Origin: Aequorivita sp.
Lineage (GTDB): Bacteria; Bacteroidota; Bacteroidia; Flavobacteriales; Flavobacteriaceae
NCBI GenBank assembly: GCA_002715485.1
Contig: PAZL01000040.1
Span: 82,507-146,506 of the forward strand
Direction: 5' to 3'
Length of the DNA stretch: 64,000 bases
The stretch's first letter is position 1; each line of letters begins with the position of its first letter. A program made the position numbers and the translations under genes. The notes below the pieces were generated by a model. That model was not told the DNA's origin, made no database searches, and worked only from the letters and a program-made list of their open reading frames with translations. Of the stretch, positions 27,221-36,909 are shown piece after piece.

Positions 27221-27283
27221 GTTTTTGTTAATGGTTAATTGTTGTTCGTTATTTGGAATTTGTCATTTGTTGTTTGTTATTTG
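27221..27283. repeat. degenerate heptamer tract abutting alkB
   Basis: Nine consecutive 7-base words, each ending in G, consensus TTATTTG: GTTTTTG, TTAATGG, TTAATTG, TTGTTCG, TTATTTG, GAATTTG, TCATTTG, TTGTTTG, TTATTTG. The tract ends 7 bases before ATG 27291. Confidence 0.75.
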
Positions 27284-27290
27284 TTCTACT

Positions 27291-27896
27291 ATGGAATTGT
27301 TCAAGTTTGAAATGGATAGTGAGCGCAATCTTTTGCCGCGGGATGGTATTGTAAATTACTTTGGGAAAATTTTTTCTGAAGAAGAAGCCAACCATTATTA
27401 CAGCATACTTCTTAATACCATTGTCTGGAAAAACGATGAAGCCATCATCTTTGGAAGAAAAATTGTTACCAAACGTAAAGTAGCGTGGTACGGCGAGCGG
27501 GAATTTGAATACACTTATTCCAAGATCACCAAAAAGGCGCATATATGGACGCCGGAACTGCTTCATTTAAAAGAAAGAATTGAGGCCAAAAGCGGTGAAA
27601 GTTTTAATAGTTGCCTATTAAATCTTTACCATAGTGGTGATGAGAGTATGGCGTGGCACAGCGATGCCGAAAAAGACCTGAAAAGGAACGGCGCCATAGC
27701 CTCAGTAAGTTTTGGGGCAGAACGCAAGTTTGCATTTAAGCATAAGAAAACCAAGGAAACCGTTTCCCTATACCTAGAGCACGGCAGCCTATTGATTATG
27801 AAAGGTACTACGCAAACCCACTGGCTGCACCGCCTGCCACCTACAAAAAAAATACAATCGCCGAGGGTCAATCTTACTTTTAGAACGATTGTTTAA
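27291..27896 (+). CDS. alkB: alpha-ketoglutarate-dependent dioxygenase AlkB family
   Basis: The enzyme reverses N-alkyl damage in DNA or RNA using Fe(II), oxygen and 2-oxoglutarate. From ATG 27291 it has 201 residues; an upstream in-frame TTG would translate the heptamer tract and is rejected. The iron ligands are His123-x-Asp125 in WHSDAEK and a distal His, most likely His180. The 2-oxoglutarate-binding arginine region is SPRVNLTFR (Arg192, Arg198). The layout resembles ALKBH2/3-type proteins. It is divergent from lemA. Confidence 0.92.
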   Translation: MELFKFEMDSERNLLPRDGIVNYFGKIFSEEEANHYYSILLNTIVWKNDEAIIFGRKIVTKRKVAWYGEREFEYTYSKITKKAHIWTPELLHLKERIEAKSGESFNSCLLNLYHSGDESMAWHSDAEKDLKRNGAIASVSFGAERKFAFKHKKTKETVSLYLEHGSLLIMKGTTQTHWLHRLPPTKKIQSPRVNLTFRTIV

Positions 27897-27911
27897 TATC
27901 AAAGTATCTAT

Positions 27912-27942
27912 TTTGGGCCTCGTATATAGATTCGTATCTTTA
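27912..27942 (+). promoter_or_regulatory. -33/-7 promoter for the DUF6503 lipoprotein gene
   Basis: TTTG at 27912-27915 and TATCTTTA at 27935-27942 are 19 bases apart, a near-perfect Bacteroidota promoter, 13 bases before the ATG. Confidence 0.55.
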
Positions 27943-27955
27943 AAAAATAAATTCT

Positions 27956-28708
27956 ATGAAATATCTATTAATAATCTGTTCTGTGATAATTTTTAGCTCC
28001 TGCAAGCCAGAAGAGAAAAAACGCACCGCTCAGCAAATTGTAGACAAAACAATTGCCAATGCCGGAGGCGAAAACTATGGGGTAGCCATGATAAATTTCA
28101 CCTTCCGCAATACCAAATACAGCAGCAAGCGCCGAAATGGCCAATATGAATTTACCCGTACCATTACAGATTCGCTTGGCGAGACCTTGGACGTGCTTAC
28201 TAACACTGGTTTTGAACGTTATGTGAATGCCAATAAGATTATTGTTCCCGACTCTACGGCTACCAAATATGCAAACTCGGTAAATTCCGTACATTATTTT
28301 GTACAGTTGCCCTACGGCCTAAACGACCCCGCAGTTAAAAAGGAACTTGTAGGCAACGCTGAAATAGATGGTGAAAAATATTATGAAATACAGGTAACTT
28401 TTGAAGAAGATAGCGGCGGAACAGACCACGAAGATGTTTATATGTATTGGATAAACCAGCAGAATTTCACTGTAGATTATTTCGCCTATAAATTCTACAC
28501 TGGTGATGGCGGTATCCGTTTCCGCAAAGCCTATAATCCAAGAATGGTAAATGGCATCCGTTTTGTGGATTACGAAAATTACAAATTGGAGCCTTGGAAG
28601 ACAGTCGATTTAAAAACCGTGGACTCTCTTTATTTGGATGGTAAACTAGAGCTACTCTCCGAGATTAAAACAGAAAATATTTCTGTGGAAATTTTAGAGA
28701 ACAAGTAG
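27956..28708 (+). CDS. DUF6503 family lipoprotein
   Basis: The 250-residue product has a short SPII signal with lipobox FSSC (Cys16). It continues with the family's opening helix (TAQQIVDKTIANAGGENY) and a long beta-rich part (FTFRNTKYSSKRRNGQYEFTR, YYEIQVTFEEDSGGTDHEDVYMYWI). The fold recalls the LolA/outer-membrane lipoprotein sorting group that binds a hydrophobic ligand (inference). It follows alkB by 59 bases with its own promoter and converges on the M14 gene with only 4 bases between. Confidence 0.85.
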   Translation: MKYLLIICSVIIFSSCKPEEKKRTAQQIVDKTIANAGGENYGVAMINFTFRNTKYSSKRRNGQYEFTRTITDSLGETLDVLTNTGFERYVNANKIIVPDSTATKYANSVNSVHYFVQLPYGLNDPAVKKELVGNAEIDGEKYYEIQVTFEEDSGGTDHEDVYMYWINQQNFTVDYFAYKFYTGDGGIRFRKAYNPRMVNGIRFVDYENYKLEPWKTVDLKTVDSLYLDGKLELLSEIKTENISVEILENK

Positions 28709-28712
28709 TTTT

Positions 28713-31175
28713 TTAATTGATAAAAAACACTGCATTTGCCAAAAACAGTTTTCCATTTTGCCAAAAGGAACGGAACGTAACATCATCAACCATATAAACC
28801 ACGCTACCCCTGCCCTTTTTCGCTTCCGCAAAAACGATGGAATTTTTTAATGCAGCCTTTGCCGTTTCCCCTGAAAAGCCTGAAACGCTTTCAGGTTCGT
28901 TTATATAACCCACATTATACCCATCATTTAAAAATTTATAGGAATCGCTACCTAACTTCAGACTATAGTAAGTTTCTCCATAACCAAATGCCAACGGGTG
29001 GGTATTGTCCAATTTCACTTTATAGATACTTCCGGTTATAAAATCTTTTGTGCTTTCCAGTTCGCGTTGGGCGTAAGGCACCAAATTGCCCAAGGATTCG
29101 GTTTCCTTTTCCTCCTTTTCACCACCATTCCTTTTAAGATCGAAACCATCTTTGCCTTCAAAAGCAGCTACTGCATTTCCAATTGCAATTATTCTTCCGC
29201 CCTTATTTATCCACTGTTCGAAAGATGTAAATGTGTCGTCGCTTAAAATACTTTTATAATTACCATCCGGAAAAATCAACACATCATAATCTGACCATTG
29301 AATATTTTCAATATCATCTGTATTTATTGAGGTAATTGGATATTTTAATTGGGTCTCAAAAAAATGCCAAAGCGCTCCGTAGCTTAAGGAAGAAGTGCCT
29401 TCCCCCTGTAGCATTGCTATTCTCTTATTTTTAATTAGATGTACATATTGTGACCCGAAATCGGTCAGGTTGTCTGCGAAACTCGTGGGTGAAGCATATA
29501 ATTGCCGTCCCATTTCATTCGCTATCTCAATAAGGGTTGTATCAAAATCCGGATTGGTTTTATTGTCGCTACGTGTAATAATCAAACTACCACGACCAAA
29601 GGCATTTCCTCCAAAACTGAGTTCATTTTCTGAAAAGCGCACTTTTATGCCTTCCTTCAACAATGCCGAAAGAAATTCCGCATCTTGCAAACTGTTCCAT
29701 TTGGCAATATAGCCTGCGGAATTTGGGGAAGAGACGTTTAAAATATTAGCGTTGGGCAAAGAGCCTTTTGCGGAAACCAAAGTTGTGCTTGCTATAGCAT
29801 CAAGCCCGTAAGCATAGGGCAAACTCCAAGCAGTAATGTCATAAGTAATAGGTGTAGATAAAGCTGCATTGGGCTCAAAAAGCACCTGCACCATCTTGCC
29901 TTTTGGCTGGTTTGTACTTACAACCAACGCGTCTTTAGCATCTATCGTCCCATTTTTGTTGTTGTTATAACTATAGCCCTTTACGGCACCTCCCGTAGCA
30001 TAACCATATTTTATTTCGTGCTTGTCCAATAATGCCGCTAGTGCTTGTAAATTATCGGGATTGCCTTTCAGAATAAAGCTTTTGTATTTTAAATTATCAT
30101 TTTGAAAAAATTTCTTAAACTCAGAATTGAGTGAAGTTGCCTGTTGCGACGCTACCTCAATAGTTGATAGCCCTGCAGTAGTATGGTGCGCCACACGATC
30201 TACAAGGGTAAGTTCAATTTCGTTATCGTTGATAATACCCAAACCCGCCATTCCATGGCCTGCCTGTTCGTAAGTCATCCCGATAGCACCCATAAATAAA
30301 GGATAAGTATCGCCATAGCTGGGGTAAAGTAAATCGAAACTCTCACGGGTAAAGAAAAGCCAGCCGATTTCATCAAAATATTTGGCGTTGTTCTTTCCTA
30401 TTCTCGTTTGAAAATCACGCTGCCAAGGTGTGATTATTTCATGAAAAGGTTCCGCTGCTGGCGCAAAATAATAGGGGTTATTAATAAACTGTTCGTGAAA
30501 ATCTACATGTATCTGTGGCATCCATTGATTGTAGATTTTTAGACGCTGTTGCGTTTCCACTTGGCTCGCCCACATCCAGTCGCGATTAAGATCAAATAGA
30601 TAATGGTTTGGCCTTCCGCCCGGCCATGGCTCGTTATGTTCTACGGCATCGCGTGAGGAATTGTAGGGCGAAGCTTTTACTTGGTTGTACCAATTAACAT
30701 ACCTATCGCGCCCGTCAGGATTCACGTTTGGATCCATAATTACTACTACATTCTCAAGCCAATCAGCATGTTCGGTTATAAGTTTGTAAACCGTATTCAT
30801 AGCAGCTTCGCTACTACTGGCCTCGTTGCCGTGAACATTGTAGCTGAGCCAAACAATAGCCTTTTCAGGAGAAGAAGTGCCCTTTAAAACGCCGATATTC
30901 TTTAAATTATCGGTACGTATCTGTTCCAGATTTGCAATATTTGCTTCGGAAGAAATAACCGCATAGGTTAGCCTTCTGCGCTCATTGGTCTTTCCATAAT
31001 CGAAATATTTTACCATTGGGCTGTTTGCCGCAACGTGTTCAAAATAGGAAACAACATCGGCATGGCGGGAAAACTGGGTGCCTATCTCATAACCTAAAAA
31101 CTCTGAAGGTGATTTCAGTTGGGCAAAAATAAATAGGGGAAAAACAAATAGTAAATAAGTAATATAACGCGTCAT
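28713..31175 (-). CDS. secreted M14 family zinc carboxypeptidase
   Basis: The 820-residue protein has a signal peptide ending near IFAQ and an N-terminal M14 domain (about 40-340). Zinc ligands His115-x-x-Glu118 lie in NVHGNEASSSE; a later His is in the HVDFHEQ region, and the downstream MTYEQAGHG segment is family-like. The second half includes a class I amidotransferase-like Rossmann unit (DVLIFPDGNYKSILS, GGRIIAIGNAVAAF) around residues 620-700, common in this large bacteroidotal M14 group. It probably trims peptides or peptidoglycan outside the cytoplasm. It is divergent from bshC. Confidence 0.9.
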   Translation of the reverse strand: MTRYITYLLFVFPLFIFAQLKSPSEFLGYEIGTQFSRHADVVSYFEHVAANSPMVKYFDYGKTNERRRLTYAVISSEANIANLEQIRTDNLKNIGVLKGTSSPEKAIVWLSYNVHGNEASSSEAAMNTVYKLITEHADWLENVVVIMDPNVNPDGRDRYVNWYNQVKASPYNSSRDAVEHNEPWPGGRPNHYLFDLNRDWMWASQVETQQRLKIYNQWMPQIHVDFHEQFINNPYYFAPAAEPFHEIITPWQRDFQTRIGKNNAKYFDEIGWLFFTRESFDLLYPSYGDTYPLFMGAIGMTYEQAGHGMAGLGIINDNEIELTLVDRVAHHTTAGLSTIEVASQQATSLNSEFKKFFQNDNLKYKSFILKGNPDNLQALAALLDKHEIKYGYATGGAVKGYSYNNNKNGTIDAKDALVVSTNQPKGKMVQVLFEPNAALSTPITYDITAWSLPYAYGLDAIASTTLVSAKGSLPNANILNVSSPNSAGYIAKWNSLQDAEFLSALLKEGIKVRFSENELSFGGNAFGRGSLIITRSDNKTNPDFDTTLIEIANEMGRQLYASPTSFADNLTDFGSQYVHLIKNKRIAMLQGEGTSSLSYGALWHFFETQLKYPITSINTDDIENIQWSDYDVLIFPDGNYKSILSDDTFTSFEQWINKGGRIIAIGNAVAAFEGKDGFDLKRNGGEKEEKETESLGNLVPYAQRELESTKDFITGSIYKVKLDNTHPLAFGYGETYYSLKLGSDSYKFLNDGYNVGYINEPESVSGFSGETAKAALKNSIVFAEAKKGRGSVVYMVDDVTFRSFWQNGKLFLANAVFFIN

Positions 31176-31233
31176 GTTGCGGGTTTTAAAAAGTGGCCTA
31201 AAACTACTAAAGTTTTACCAAATTCCTGATTGG

Positions 31234-31254
31234 GAATTCTGAATTATGAATTAT
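31234..31254. repeat. three-copy heptamer in the M14/bshC gap
   Basis: GAATTCT, GAATTAT, GAATTAT stand in phase, 35 bases before the bshC start and just before its -7 box. Short, but of the same 7-bp type as the longer tracts. Confidence 0.45.
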
Positions 31255-31258
31255 ACTG

Positions 31259-31266
31259 TATTTTTG
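31259..31266 (+). promoter_or_regulatory. -7 promoter box for bshC
   Basis: TATTTTTG, TAnnTTTG match, 22 bases before ATG 31289. The expected -33 region is occupied by the GAATTAT words rather than TTTG. Confidence 0.4.
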
Positions 31267-31288
31267 TTTGAATCTTTCTAAAATTACT

Positions 31289-32884
31289 ATGCCAACCCAT
31301 TCCATTCCGTATAAAAGCACAGGTTATTTTTCAAAATTGATATGCGATTATCTCGCTGAAGATGAAAGCATAAAACCCTTTTACAATCGCTTTCCAAACT
31401 TGGAGAATTTTAAGCATCAGCTTACGGAGAAACAGAGAAATTTCACGGATGAAAAAAGGCATTTGCTTTCGAAACGGATCATGTTTCAGTATGGCGATAA
31501 TTCACTTTCACAATCTACTTTGAGCAATATAGATTTATTAAGGGAGCACACTACGTTTACAATAACTACCGGACATCAACTCAATCTTTTTACTGGGCCC
31601 TTATATTTTCTTTATAAAATATTTTCGGCAATAAACCTTGCTGAACAACTTAATAAAACATATCCCAATAACCATTTTGTACCTGTTTATTGGATGGCGA
31701 CGGAAGACCACGATTTTGAAGAAATAAATTATTTCAATCTCTTCGGAAAAAAAGTGAAATGGAACAGAAAGTCTTCTGGAGCAGTAGGTGAACTTTCAAC
31801 CGAAGGTTTGAAAGAAGTGAAACAACAATTGAAAAAGGAATTTGGCGAAAGTGAAAACGCTAAAAAGTTGATTTCTTATTTTTCCGATGCCTACACCAAT
31901 CACGAAAATCTTGCTGATGCCACGCGGTTTTTGGCCAATTGCCTGTTTTATCATCACGGTTTGGTGATTGTGGATGGCAATGATGCCGAATTAAAAAAAT
32001 GCTTTATTCCCTATGCCGAAAAGGAACTGACCGAAAACCTCAGCTTTAAAAAAGTTTCAGAAACAACTGAAAAATTAACTGATTTAGGCTTTTCAGAACA
32101 AGTACATCCTCGCGAAATAAATTTATTTTATTTGAAAGAAAATCTTCGGGAGCGTATCATTGAAAAAGACGGAAAGTTTTTTGTAAATGAAACCAATATC
32201 TCTTTTTCAAAAGAAGAAATTTTACATGAGTTGCACGAAAATCCAGAGCGTTTTTCACCAAATGCTCTACTGCGTCCGTTATACCAAGAAGTCATTTTAC
32301 CCAACCTTTGTTATATTGGCGGTGGTGGCGAGCTTGCCTATTGGTTTCAATTAAAGGATTATTTCAACAAAGTGGAAGTGCCCTTCCCTATTCTTCTACT
32401 TCGCAATTCCATGCTTTTGGTCCCGAAAATGCTTTCAGAAAAATTGCAGAAACTGCATGTTTCTATAGAAGATTTGTTTCTTCCGCAGCACGAATTAGCT
32501 ACAAAACACATGAAGAAAATTTCAAAAATAGATATCGATTTTTCTTCACAAAAAGAATTTCTAAAGCAACAGTTTGCCGATTTATACGAAATGGCAAAAC
32601 AAACCGATGCTTCCTTTTTGGGAGCTGTTGGCGCACAAGAAAAGAAACAGTTAAACGGCCTGGATAATCTTGAAAAGCGCTTGCTTAAAGCACAAAAAAG
32701 AAACCTTTCTGATGAACTGGACCGTCTAAAAAATGTTCAAAATCAATTATTCCCAAACCAAAGTTTGCAGGAACGGCAGCTTAATTTTTCAGAGTTTTAT
32801 TTGGAATATGGGGAAGAATTGCTGGACGCTTTGAAAGAAAACCTAAATCCCCTAGATTCTAGTTTCACTATTTTAGAGGTATAA
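31289..32884 (+). CDS. bshC: bacillithiol biosynthesis cysteine-adding enzyme BshC
   Basis: BshC links cysteine to glucosaminyl-malate, the last step of bacillithiol synthesis, so the cell probably uses this thiol for redox buffering. I start at ATG 31289 (531 residues); TTG 31268 is in frame but unneeded. Family motifs seen are TITTGHQLNLFTGPLYFLYKI, PVYWMATEDHDFEEINYF, LRPLYQEVILPNLCYIGGGGELAYW and a C-terminal coiled coil (about 425-490). The bshA and bshB partners are not in the window. Confidence 0.95.
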   Translation: MPTHSIPYKSTGYFSKLICDYLAEDESIKPFYNRFPNLENFKHQLTEKQRNFTDEKRHLLSKRIMFQYGDNSLSQSTLSNIDLLREHTTFTITTGHQLNLFTGPLYFLYKIFSAINLAEQLNKTYPNNHFVPVYWMATEDHDFEEINYFNLFGKKVKWNRKSSGAVGELSTEGLKEVKQQLKKEFGESENAKKLISYFSDAYTNHENLADATRFLANCLFYHHGLVIVDGNDAELKKCFIPYAEKELTENLSFKKVSETTEKLTDLGFSEQVHPREINLFYLKENLRERIIEKDGKFFVNETNISFSKEEILHELHENPERFSPNALLRPLYQEVILPNLCYIGGGGELAYWFQLKDYFNKVEVPFPILLLRNSMLLVPKMLSEKLQKLHVSIEDLFLPQHELATKHMKKISKIDIDFSSQKEFLKQQFADLYEMAKQTDASFLGAVGAQEKKQLNGLDNLEKRLLKAQKRNLSDELDRLKNVQNQLFPNQSLQERQLNFSEFYLEYGEELLDALKENLNPLDSSFTILEV

Positions 32885-32948
32885 TTATTCTGTTGAAAAC
32901 CCTTAAAAAAATTCTATACAACCATTTAACCAACTTATATATTTAAAG

Positions 32949-32956
32949 TATTTTTG
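32949..32956 (+). promoter_or_regulatory. candidate -7 box just before guaA
   Basis: TATTTTTG ends 3 bases before ATG 32960, which would give a nearly leaderless message. It may therefore be chance, with transcription coming from bshC or a box further up. Confidence 0.25.
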
Positions 32957-32959
32957 CCT

Positions 32960-34489
32960 ATGCAAAACAACGTCCTCATTTTAGATTTTGGTTCGCAGTA
33001 CACCCAATTGATCGCAAGACGCGTGCGGGAACTGAATATTTACTGCGAAATTCACCCTTACCATCACATCCCAGAAAACCTTGACCCGTTTAAGGCCGTA
33101 ATACTTTCGGGCAGTCCGTTTTCCGTTCGTGCGGAAGATGCGCCCCACCCCGATCTTTCACAGATTCGCGGTCATAAACCACTTTTGGCTGTGTGTTATG
33201 GAGCGCAGTATTTGGCGCATTTTAACGGTGGAAGTGTGGAACCCTCAAACATTCGCGAATACGGAAGGGCAAAGCTATCTATGATAAAATCTGGCGAGGA
33301 TTTCTTTAAGGATATTCCAGAAAACACAAACGTGTGGATGAGCCACAGCGATACTATTGCGCAACTCCCCGAAAACGGAGTGCGTTTGGCAAGTACCGTA
33401 GATGTTTTGAACGCGGCTTACCGAATTGAAGACGAGGAAACATACGCAATCCAATTTCACCCAGAAGTTTATCATACAACCCATGGCAAGCAATTGCTTG
33501 AAAATTTTCTTGTAAATATCGCGGGCGTCGAACAATCATGGACCCCGGCTGCTTTTGTGGAAACAACTGTTGAAACTCTAAAAGAACAGATTGGCGAAGG
33601 AAAAGTAGTACTTGGTTTGAGTGGTGGCGTAGATTCTACGGTTGCTGCAATTCTTCTGAACAAAGCCATTGGCAAAAACCTTTTTTGCATTTTTGTGAAT
33701 AATGGTTTGCTCCGTAAAGACGAATTTGAAAACGTGCTCCACCAATATAAGGATATGGGGCTGAACGTAAAAGGTGTGGATGCTTCGGAACGCTTTTTGG
33801 AAGCTTTGAGAAACGAGAGCGACCCAGAAAGAAAACGCAAAGCCATCGGCAACGCATTCATCGAGGTTTTTGATGACGAAGCCCACAAATTAACAGGCGT
33901 TGACTGGTTGGCGCAAGGAACGATTTATCCAGATGTTATTGAAAGCGTTTCGGTAAATGGCCCTTCGGTTACCATAAAAAGTCACCACAATGTGGGCGGC
34001 TTGCCAGATTTTATGAAACTGAAAATTGTGGAGCCTCTACGAATGCTTTTCAAGGATGAAGTGCGACGCGTGGGAAAAGAAATGGGCATAGACCCAGAAT
34101 TATTGGGTAGGCACCCTTTCCCGGGACCAGGTTTGGCTATCCGGATTTTGGGCGATATTACAGCGGAAAAAGTTCGTATCTTACAAGAGGTTGATGCGAT
34201 ATTTATAAATGGATTAAAGAAGTGGGATCTTTATGATAAAGTGTGGCAGGCCGGAGCAATCCTATTGCCAGTAAACAGTGTGGGGGTTATGGGTGACGAA
34301 AGAACCTACGAAAAAGTAGTTGCTTTACGCGCCGTAGAATCCACCGATGGAATGACCGCAGATTGGGTAAATCTTCCCTATGAATTTTTGCAGGAAGTGA
34401 GCAACCATATAATAAACCGCGTTAAAGGCGTTAATAGAGTAGTCTATGACATTAGCTCTAAACCGCCCGCGACCATCGAGTGGGAATAA
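32960..34489 (+). CDS. guaA: glutamine-hydrolysing GMP synthase
   Basis: GuaA converts XMP to GMP. From ATG 32960 the chain has 509 residues (an in-frame TTG at 32954 is less likely). The glutaminase domain has the nucleophile Cys79 in VCYGAQ and FHPEVYHT with the His/Glu pair. The ATP pyrophosphatase loop LSGGVDST is at 220-226, and the C-terminal dimer domain includes [13 protein letters not shown] and ends with the usual KPPATIEWE. Complete and normal in length. It precedes the LysM lipoprotein by 18 bases. Confidence 0.97.
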   Translation: MQNNVLILDFGSQYTQLIARRVRELNIYCEIHPYHHIPENLDPFKAVILSGSPFSVRAEDAPHPDLSQIRGHKPLLAVCYGAQYLAHFNGGSVEPSNIREYGRAKLSMIKSGEDFFKDIPENTNVWMSHSDTIAQLPENGVRLASTVDVLNAAYRIEDEETYAIQFHPEVYHTTHGKQLLENFLVNIAGVEQSWTPAAFVETTVETLKEQIGEGKVVLGLSGGVDSTVAAILLNKAIGKNLFCIFVNNGLLRKDEFENVLHQYKDMGLNVKGVDASERFLEALRNESDPERKRKAIGNAFIEVFDDEAHKLTGVDWLAQGTIYPDVIESVSVNGPSVTIKSHHNVGGLPDFMKLKIVEPLRMLFKDEVRRVGKEMGIDPELLGRHPFPGPGLAIRILGDITAEKVRILQEVDAIFINGLKKWDLYDKVWQAGAILLPVNSVGVMGDERTYEKVVALRAVESTDGMTADWVNLPYEFLQEVSNHIINRVKGVNRVVYDISSKPPATIEWE

Positions 34490-34507
34490 CAAAATGAAAT
34501 CGAGACT

Positions 34508-36436
34508 ATGTTTGGCAAATCTAAAAAATTGATTATCTCTATGTTGAAGTGTTTAATATACGTTTCGGTGACCTTCCTTTTTATGGTTAGTTGTGGTTCT
34601 GCTGCCCAGCAACAATACAAAAGCCACGCGGTTCAAAAAGGAGAAACGGTTTACAGCATTGCAAAAAAATATGATATTTCTGAAGAAACCATTTACAACC
34701 TCAACCCAGACTCCAGAAATGAATTAAAGGTGAATAGTGTGCTCATTATTCCCTCAAGCAGTGTGATAAGCGCGGGAACAAATAATAACAACTACCGCGA
34801 TCATCGGGTGAAAAAGAAAGAAACGCTCTACGGAATAGCGCAACTTTACAACGTGAGCGTTGACGATATTAAAAAACTTAATAAAGAGTTATATTCCCGC
34901 GGACTCAGAAAAGGGGAGCGATTGTTGATTCCTGCAGCCCCCAATAATACTGAAAATACTAATACTGGAAATAATCTCCTCGGCACCCAAAAATATACCA
35001 TAAAAGCAAAGGAAACAAAATTTGGTATTGCCAGAAAATTTGGTATTTCCATTGCCGAATTGGAAGATTTGAACCCAGCTTTGGGGGAAAATCTTAAAAT
35101 AGGTGAAACCCTTATCGTTCCCGATAAAACAGTAATCGAAAATGCTGAAATTGACGACGAGAATTTTCAGTATTACGAAGTGAAACCAAAAGAAGGCTTT
35201 TTTAGACTTAAAGTAAAATTTGGGCTTTCCGAAGAAGAAATAATAGCGCTTAACCCATATGCAAAAGATGGTTTGAAAGATGGCATGATTCTTAAATTGC
35301 CAAAAGAAGAAACCTCAATTTCGCAGGAAAATATTTCGGTCATCGATCTAGAAAAAAGGATTGAAAATAAAAAAATGAAAACGGTAGCATTGATGCTCCC
35401 TTTTCGCTTAATGCGAAATGTAGATGACTCTATCAGCAATGACCAAGACTTGTTGAAAAGAGACCCAACCCTCCGGGTAGCTTTGGATTTTTACAGTGGC
35501 GCATTGATGGCCGCTGAATTCGCAAAGGATAACGGCATTTCCGTTACTCTAAATGTATATGACACCGAAAAGAGCGATAGCAAAGTGGCTTCCATTATTT
35601 CAAGAAATGAGTTTAAAAATGTAGATGCCGTAATTGGCCCGCTTCTTCAAAAAAATGTGGAAAAGGCTTCAAATATGCTGAAAGATGAAAAAATTCCAGT
35701 TTTTTCACCTTTGAGCAACAGGGAAATGGCAATGAACGACAATCTTTTTCAGACGCTTCCCACCGATGCCGTGCTTCAAAAAACAATGATTCATTATCTA
35801 AAAGAACACAGTGCAGGGAAAAATATCTTTATTATTTCAGATAGTAAAAGAGTGAAGCAAAAAGAAATGATTCAAACTGCAATTCCAACAGCAAAAACGG
35901 TATCGCCCAGAGGCGGCGGATACATTCAAGCAAGTGACATAACAGCGGTAGCTTCTGAGGGGATGGAAAATTGGGTAATTCTTGAATCTGAAAACCCAAT
36001 ACTGGTAAGTAGTGCCGTAAATGTACTTTCCGCAATGCCCAATAATTATAAAATGCGTTTATTCACTTTGAACAAAAATGAAGCATATGAATGGCACGAG
36101 GTTTCCAGTATGCGATTGGCAAAACTGAACTTCACTTTCCCATCCGTAAACAAAAATATTAATCCCGAAGACCGTATCCCTTTCTTAATAAGTTACAAAA
36201 ACAAATACGGCGTACTTCCTAACAGATATGCCATTCGCGGTTTTGATGTAACCTATGATGTACTGCTACGATTAGCTGCAGAAAAAGATATTTATGACGC
36301 TATTATGCCCGAAGGCGAAACGGTTTATATTGAAAATAAATTTCGATATGAAAAATCGAAAACCGAGGGCTACTGTAATCAAGCGGCATATATCTTAAAG
36401 TATAATGCCGACCTAAAATTTGAAGTAGTAGAATGA
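34508..36436 (+). CDS. LysM-repeat lipoprotein with periplasmic-binding-protein-like domain
   Basis: The 642-residue protein has a lipobox FMVSC (Cys29; an inner ATG at 34541 would place it at Cys18). Four LysM motifs follow at about 39-84, 97-142, 156-199 and 215-258, the fourth diverged. Residues 285-640 look like a type I periplasmic-binding fold (KTVALMLPFRLM, ALDFYSGALMAAEF, VDAVIGPLLQKNVEKASNML), similar in logic to LpoA/LppC regulators of peptidoglycan synthesis. A cell-wall-binding outer-membrane regulator is a fair inference. It overlaps the OsmC gene by ATGA. Confidence 0.85.
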   Translation: MFGKSKKLIISMLKCLIYVSVTFLFMVSCGSAAQQQYKSHAVQKGETVYSIAKKYDISEETIYNLNPDSRNELKVNSVLIIPSSSVISAGTNNNNYRDHRVKKKETLYGIAQLYNVSVDDIKKLNKELYSRGLRKGERLLIPAAPNNTENTNTGNNLLGTQKYTIKAKETKFGIARKFGISIAELEDLNPALGENLKIGETLIVPDKTVIENAEIDDENFQYYEVKPKEGFFRLKVKFGLSEEEIIALNPYAKDGLKDGMILKLPKEETSISQENISVIDLEKRIENKKMKTVALMLPFRLMRNVDDSISNDQDLLKRDPTLRVALDFYSGALMAAEFAKDNGISVTLNVYDTEKSDSKVASIISRNEFKNVDAVIGPLLQKNVEKASNMLKDEKIPVFSPLSNREMAMNDNLFQTLPTDAVLQKTMIHYLKEHSAGKNIFIISDSKRVKQKEMIQTAIPTAKTVSPRGGGYIQASDITAVASEGMENWVILESENPILVSSAVNVLSAMPNNYKMRLFTLNKNEAYEWHEVSSMRLAKLNFTFPSVNKNINPEDRIPFLISYKNKYGVLPNRYAIRGFDVTYDVLLRLAAEKDIYDAIMPEGETVYIENKFRYEKSKTEGYCNQAAYILKYNADLKFEVVE

Positions 36437-36837
36437 GTACGGCCAAAGTAACATATCTTGGAAACCTTCGCGCTGAAAATGAGCATTTAAAATCGGGCAA
36501 TAAATTCATTACCGACGCCCCTACTGACAACAATGGAAAAGGTGAAGCTTTTTCGCCTACAGATACTGTGGCAACGGGACTTGCAAACTGCATGATTACG
36601 GTTATGGGCATTAAAGCACGCGATTTGCAAGTAAATATGGATGGCACCACTGCAATAGTTACCAAAACAATGGCTGCCGATCCTCGCCGTATTTCAAAAA
36701 TTGAAGTAATTCTGGATTTTCCAGCGGGCATAGAGGAAAATGCACGAAAAATACTTGAAAATACGGCTAGAACCTGCCCAGTGCTTTATAGTCTTCATCC
36801 CAATATTGAAAAAGTAATTACTTTTAATTGGCACTAA
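36433..36837 (+). CDS. OsmC family peroxiredoxin-like protein
   Basis: The 134-residue protein has the two conserved OsmC/Ohr cysteines, Cys53 in GLANCMITVMGIKARD and Cys115 in ARTCPVLYSL, which reduce organic hydroperoxides in characterised members. The FSPTDTVATGLANC segment is typical of the YhfA/OsmC side of the family. There is no signal, so it is cytoplasmic. Its ATG lies inside the stop of the LysM lipoprotein (ATGA), suggesting coupled translation despite different compartments. Bacillithiol from the nearby bshC could be its reductant (inference). Confidence 0.9.
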   Translation: MSTAKVTYLGNLRAENEHLKSGNKFITDAPTDNNGKGEAFSPTDTVATGLANCMITVMGIKARDLQVNMDGTTAIVTKTMAADPRRISKIEVILDFPAGIEENARKILENTARTCPVLYSLHPNIEKVITFNWH

Positions 36838-36909
36838 AAGATTCTCTGCTGTCCGTTAGAACGCAATCGAGAACTTTATTTTAGGTATTGTTTTTGATAT
36901 TCCATACAT

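Noticed and set aside
27225-27290. 22-residue N-terminal extension of AlkB
   Set aside because: It begins with TTG and would translate the heptamer tract; the ATG at 27291 fits the family.
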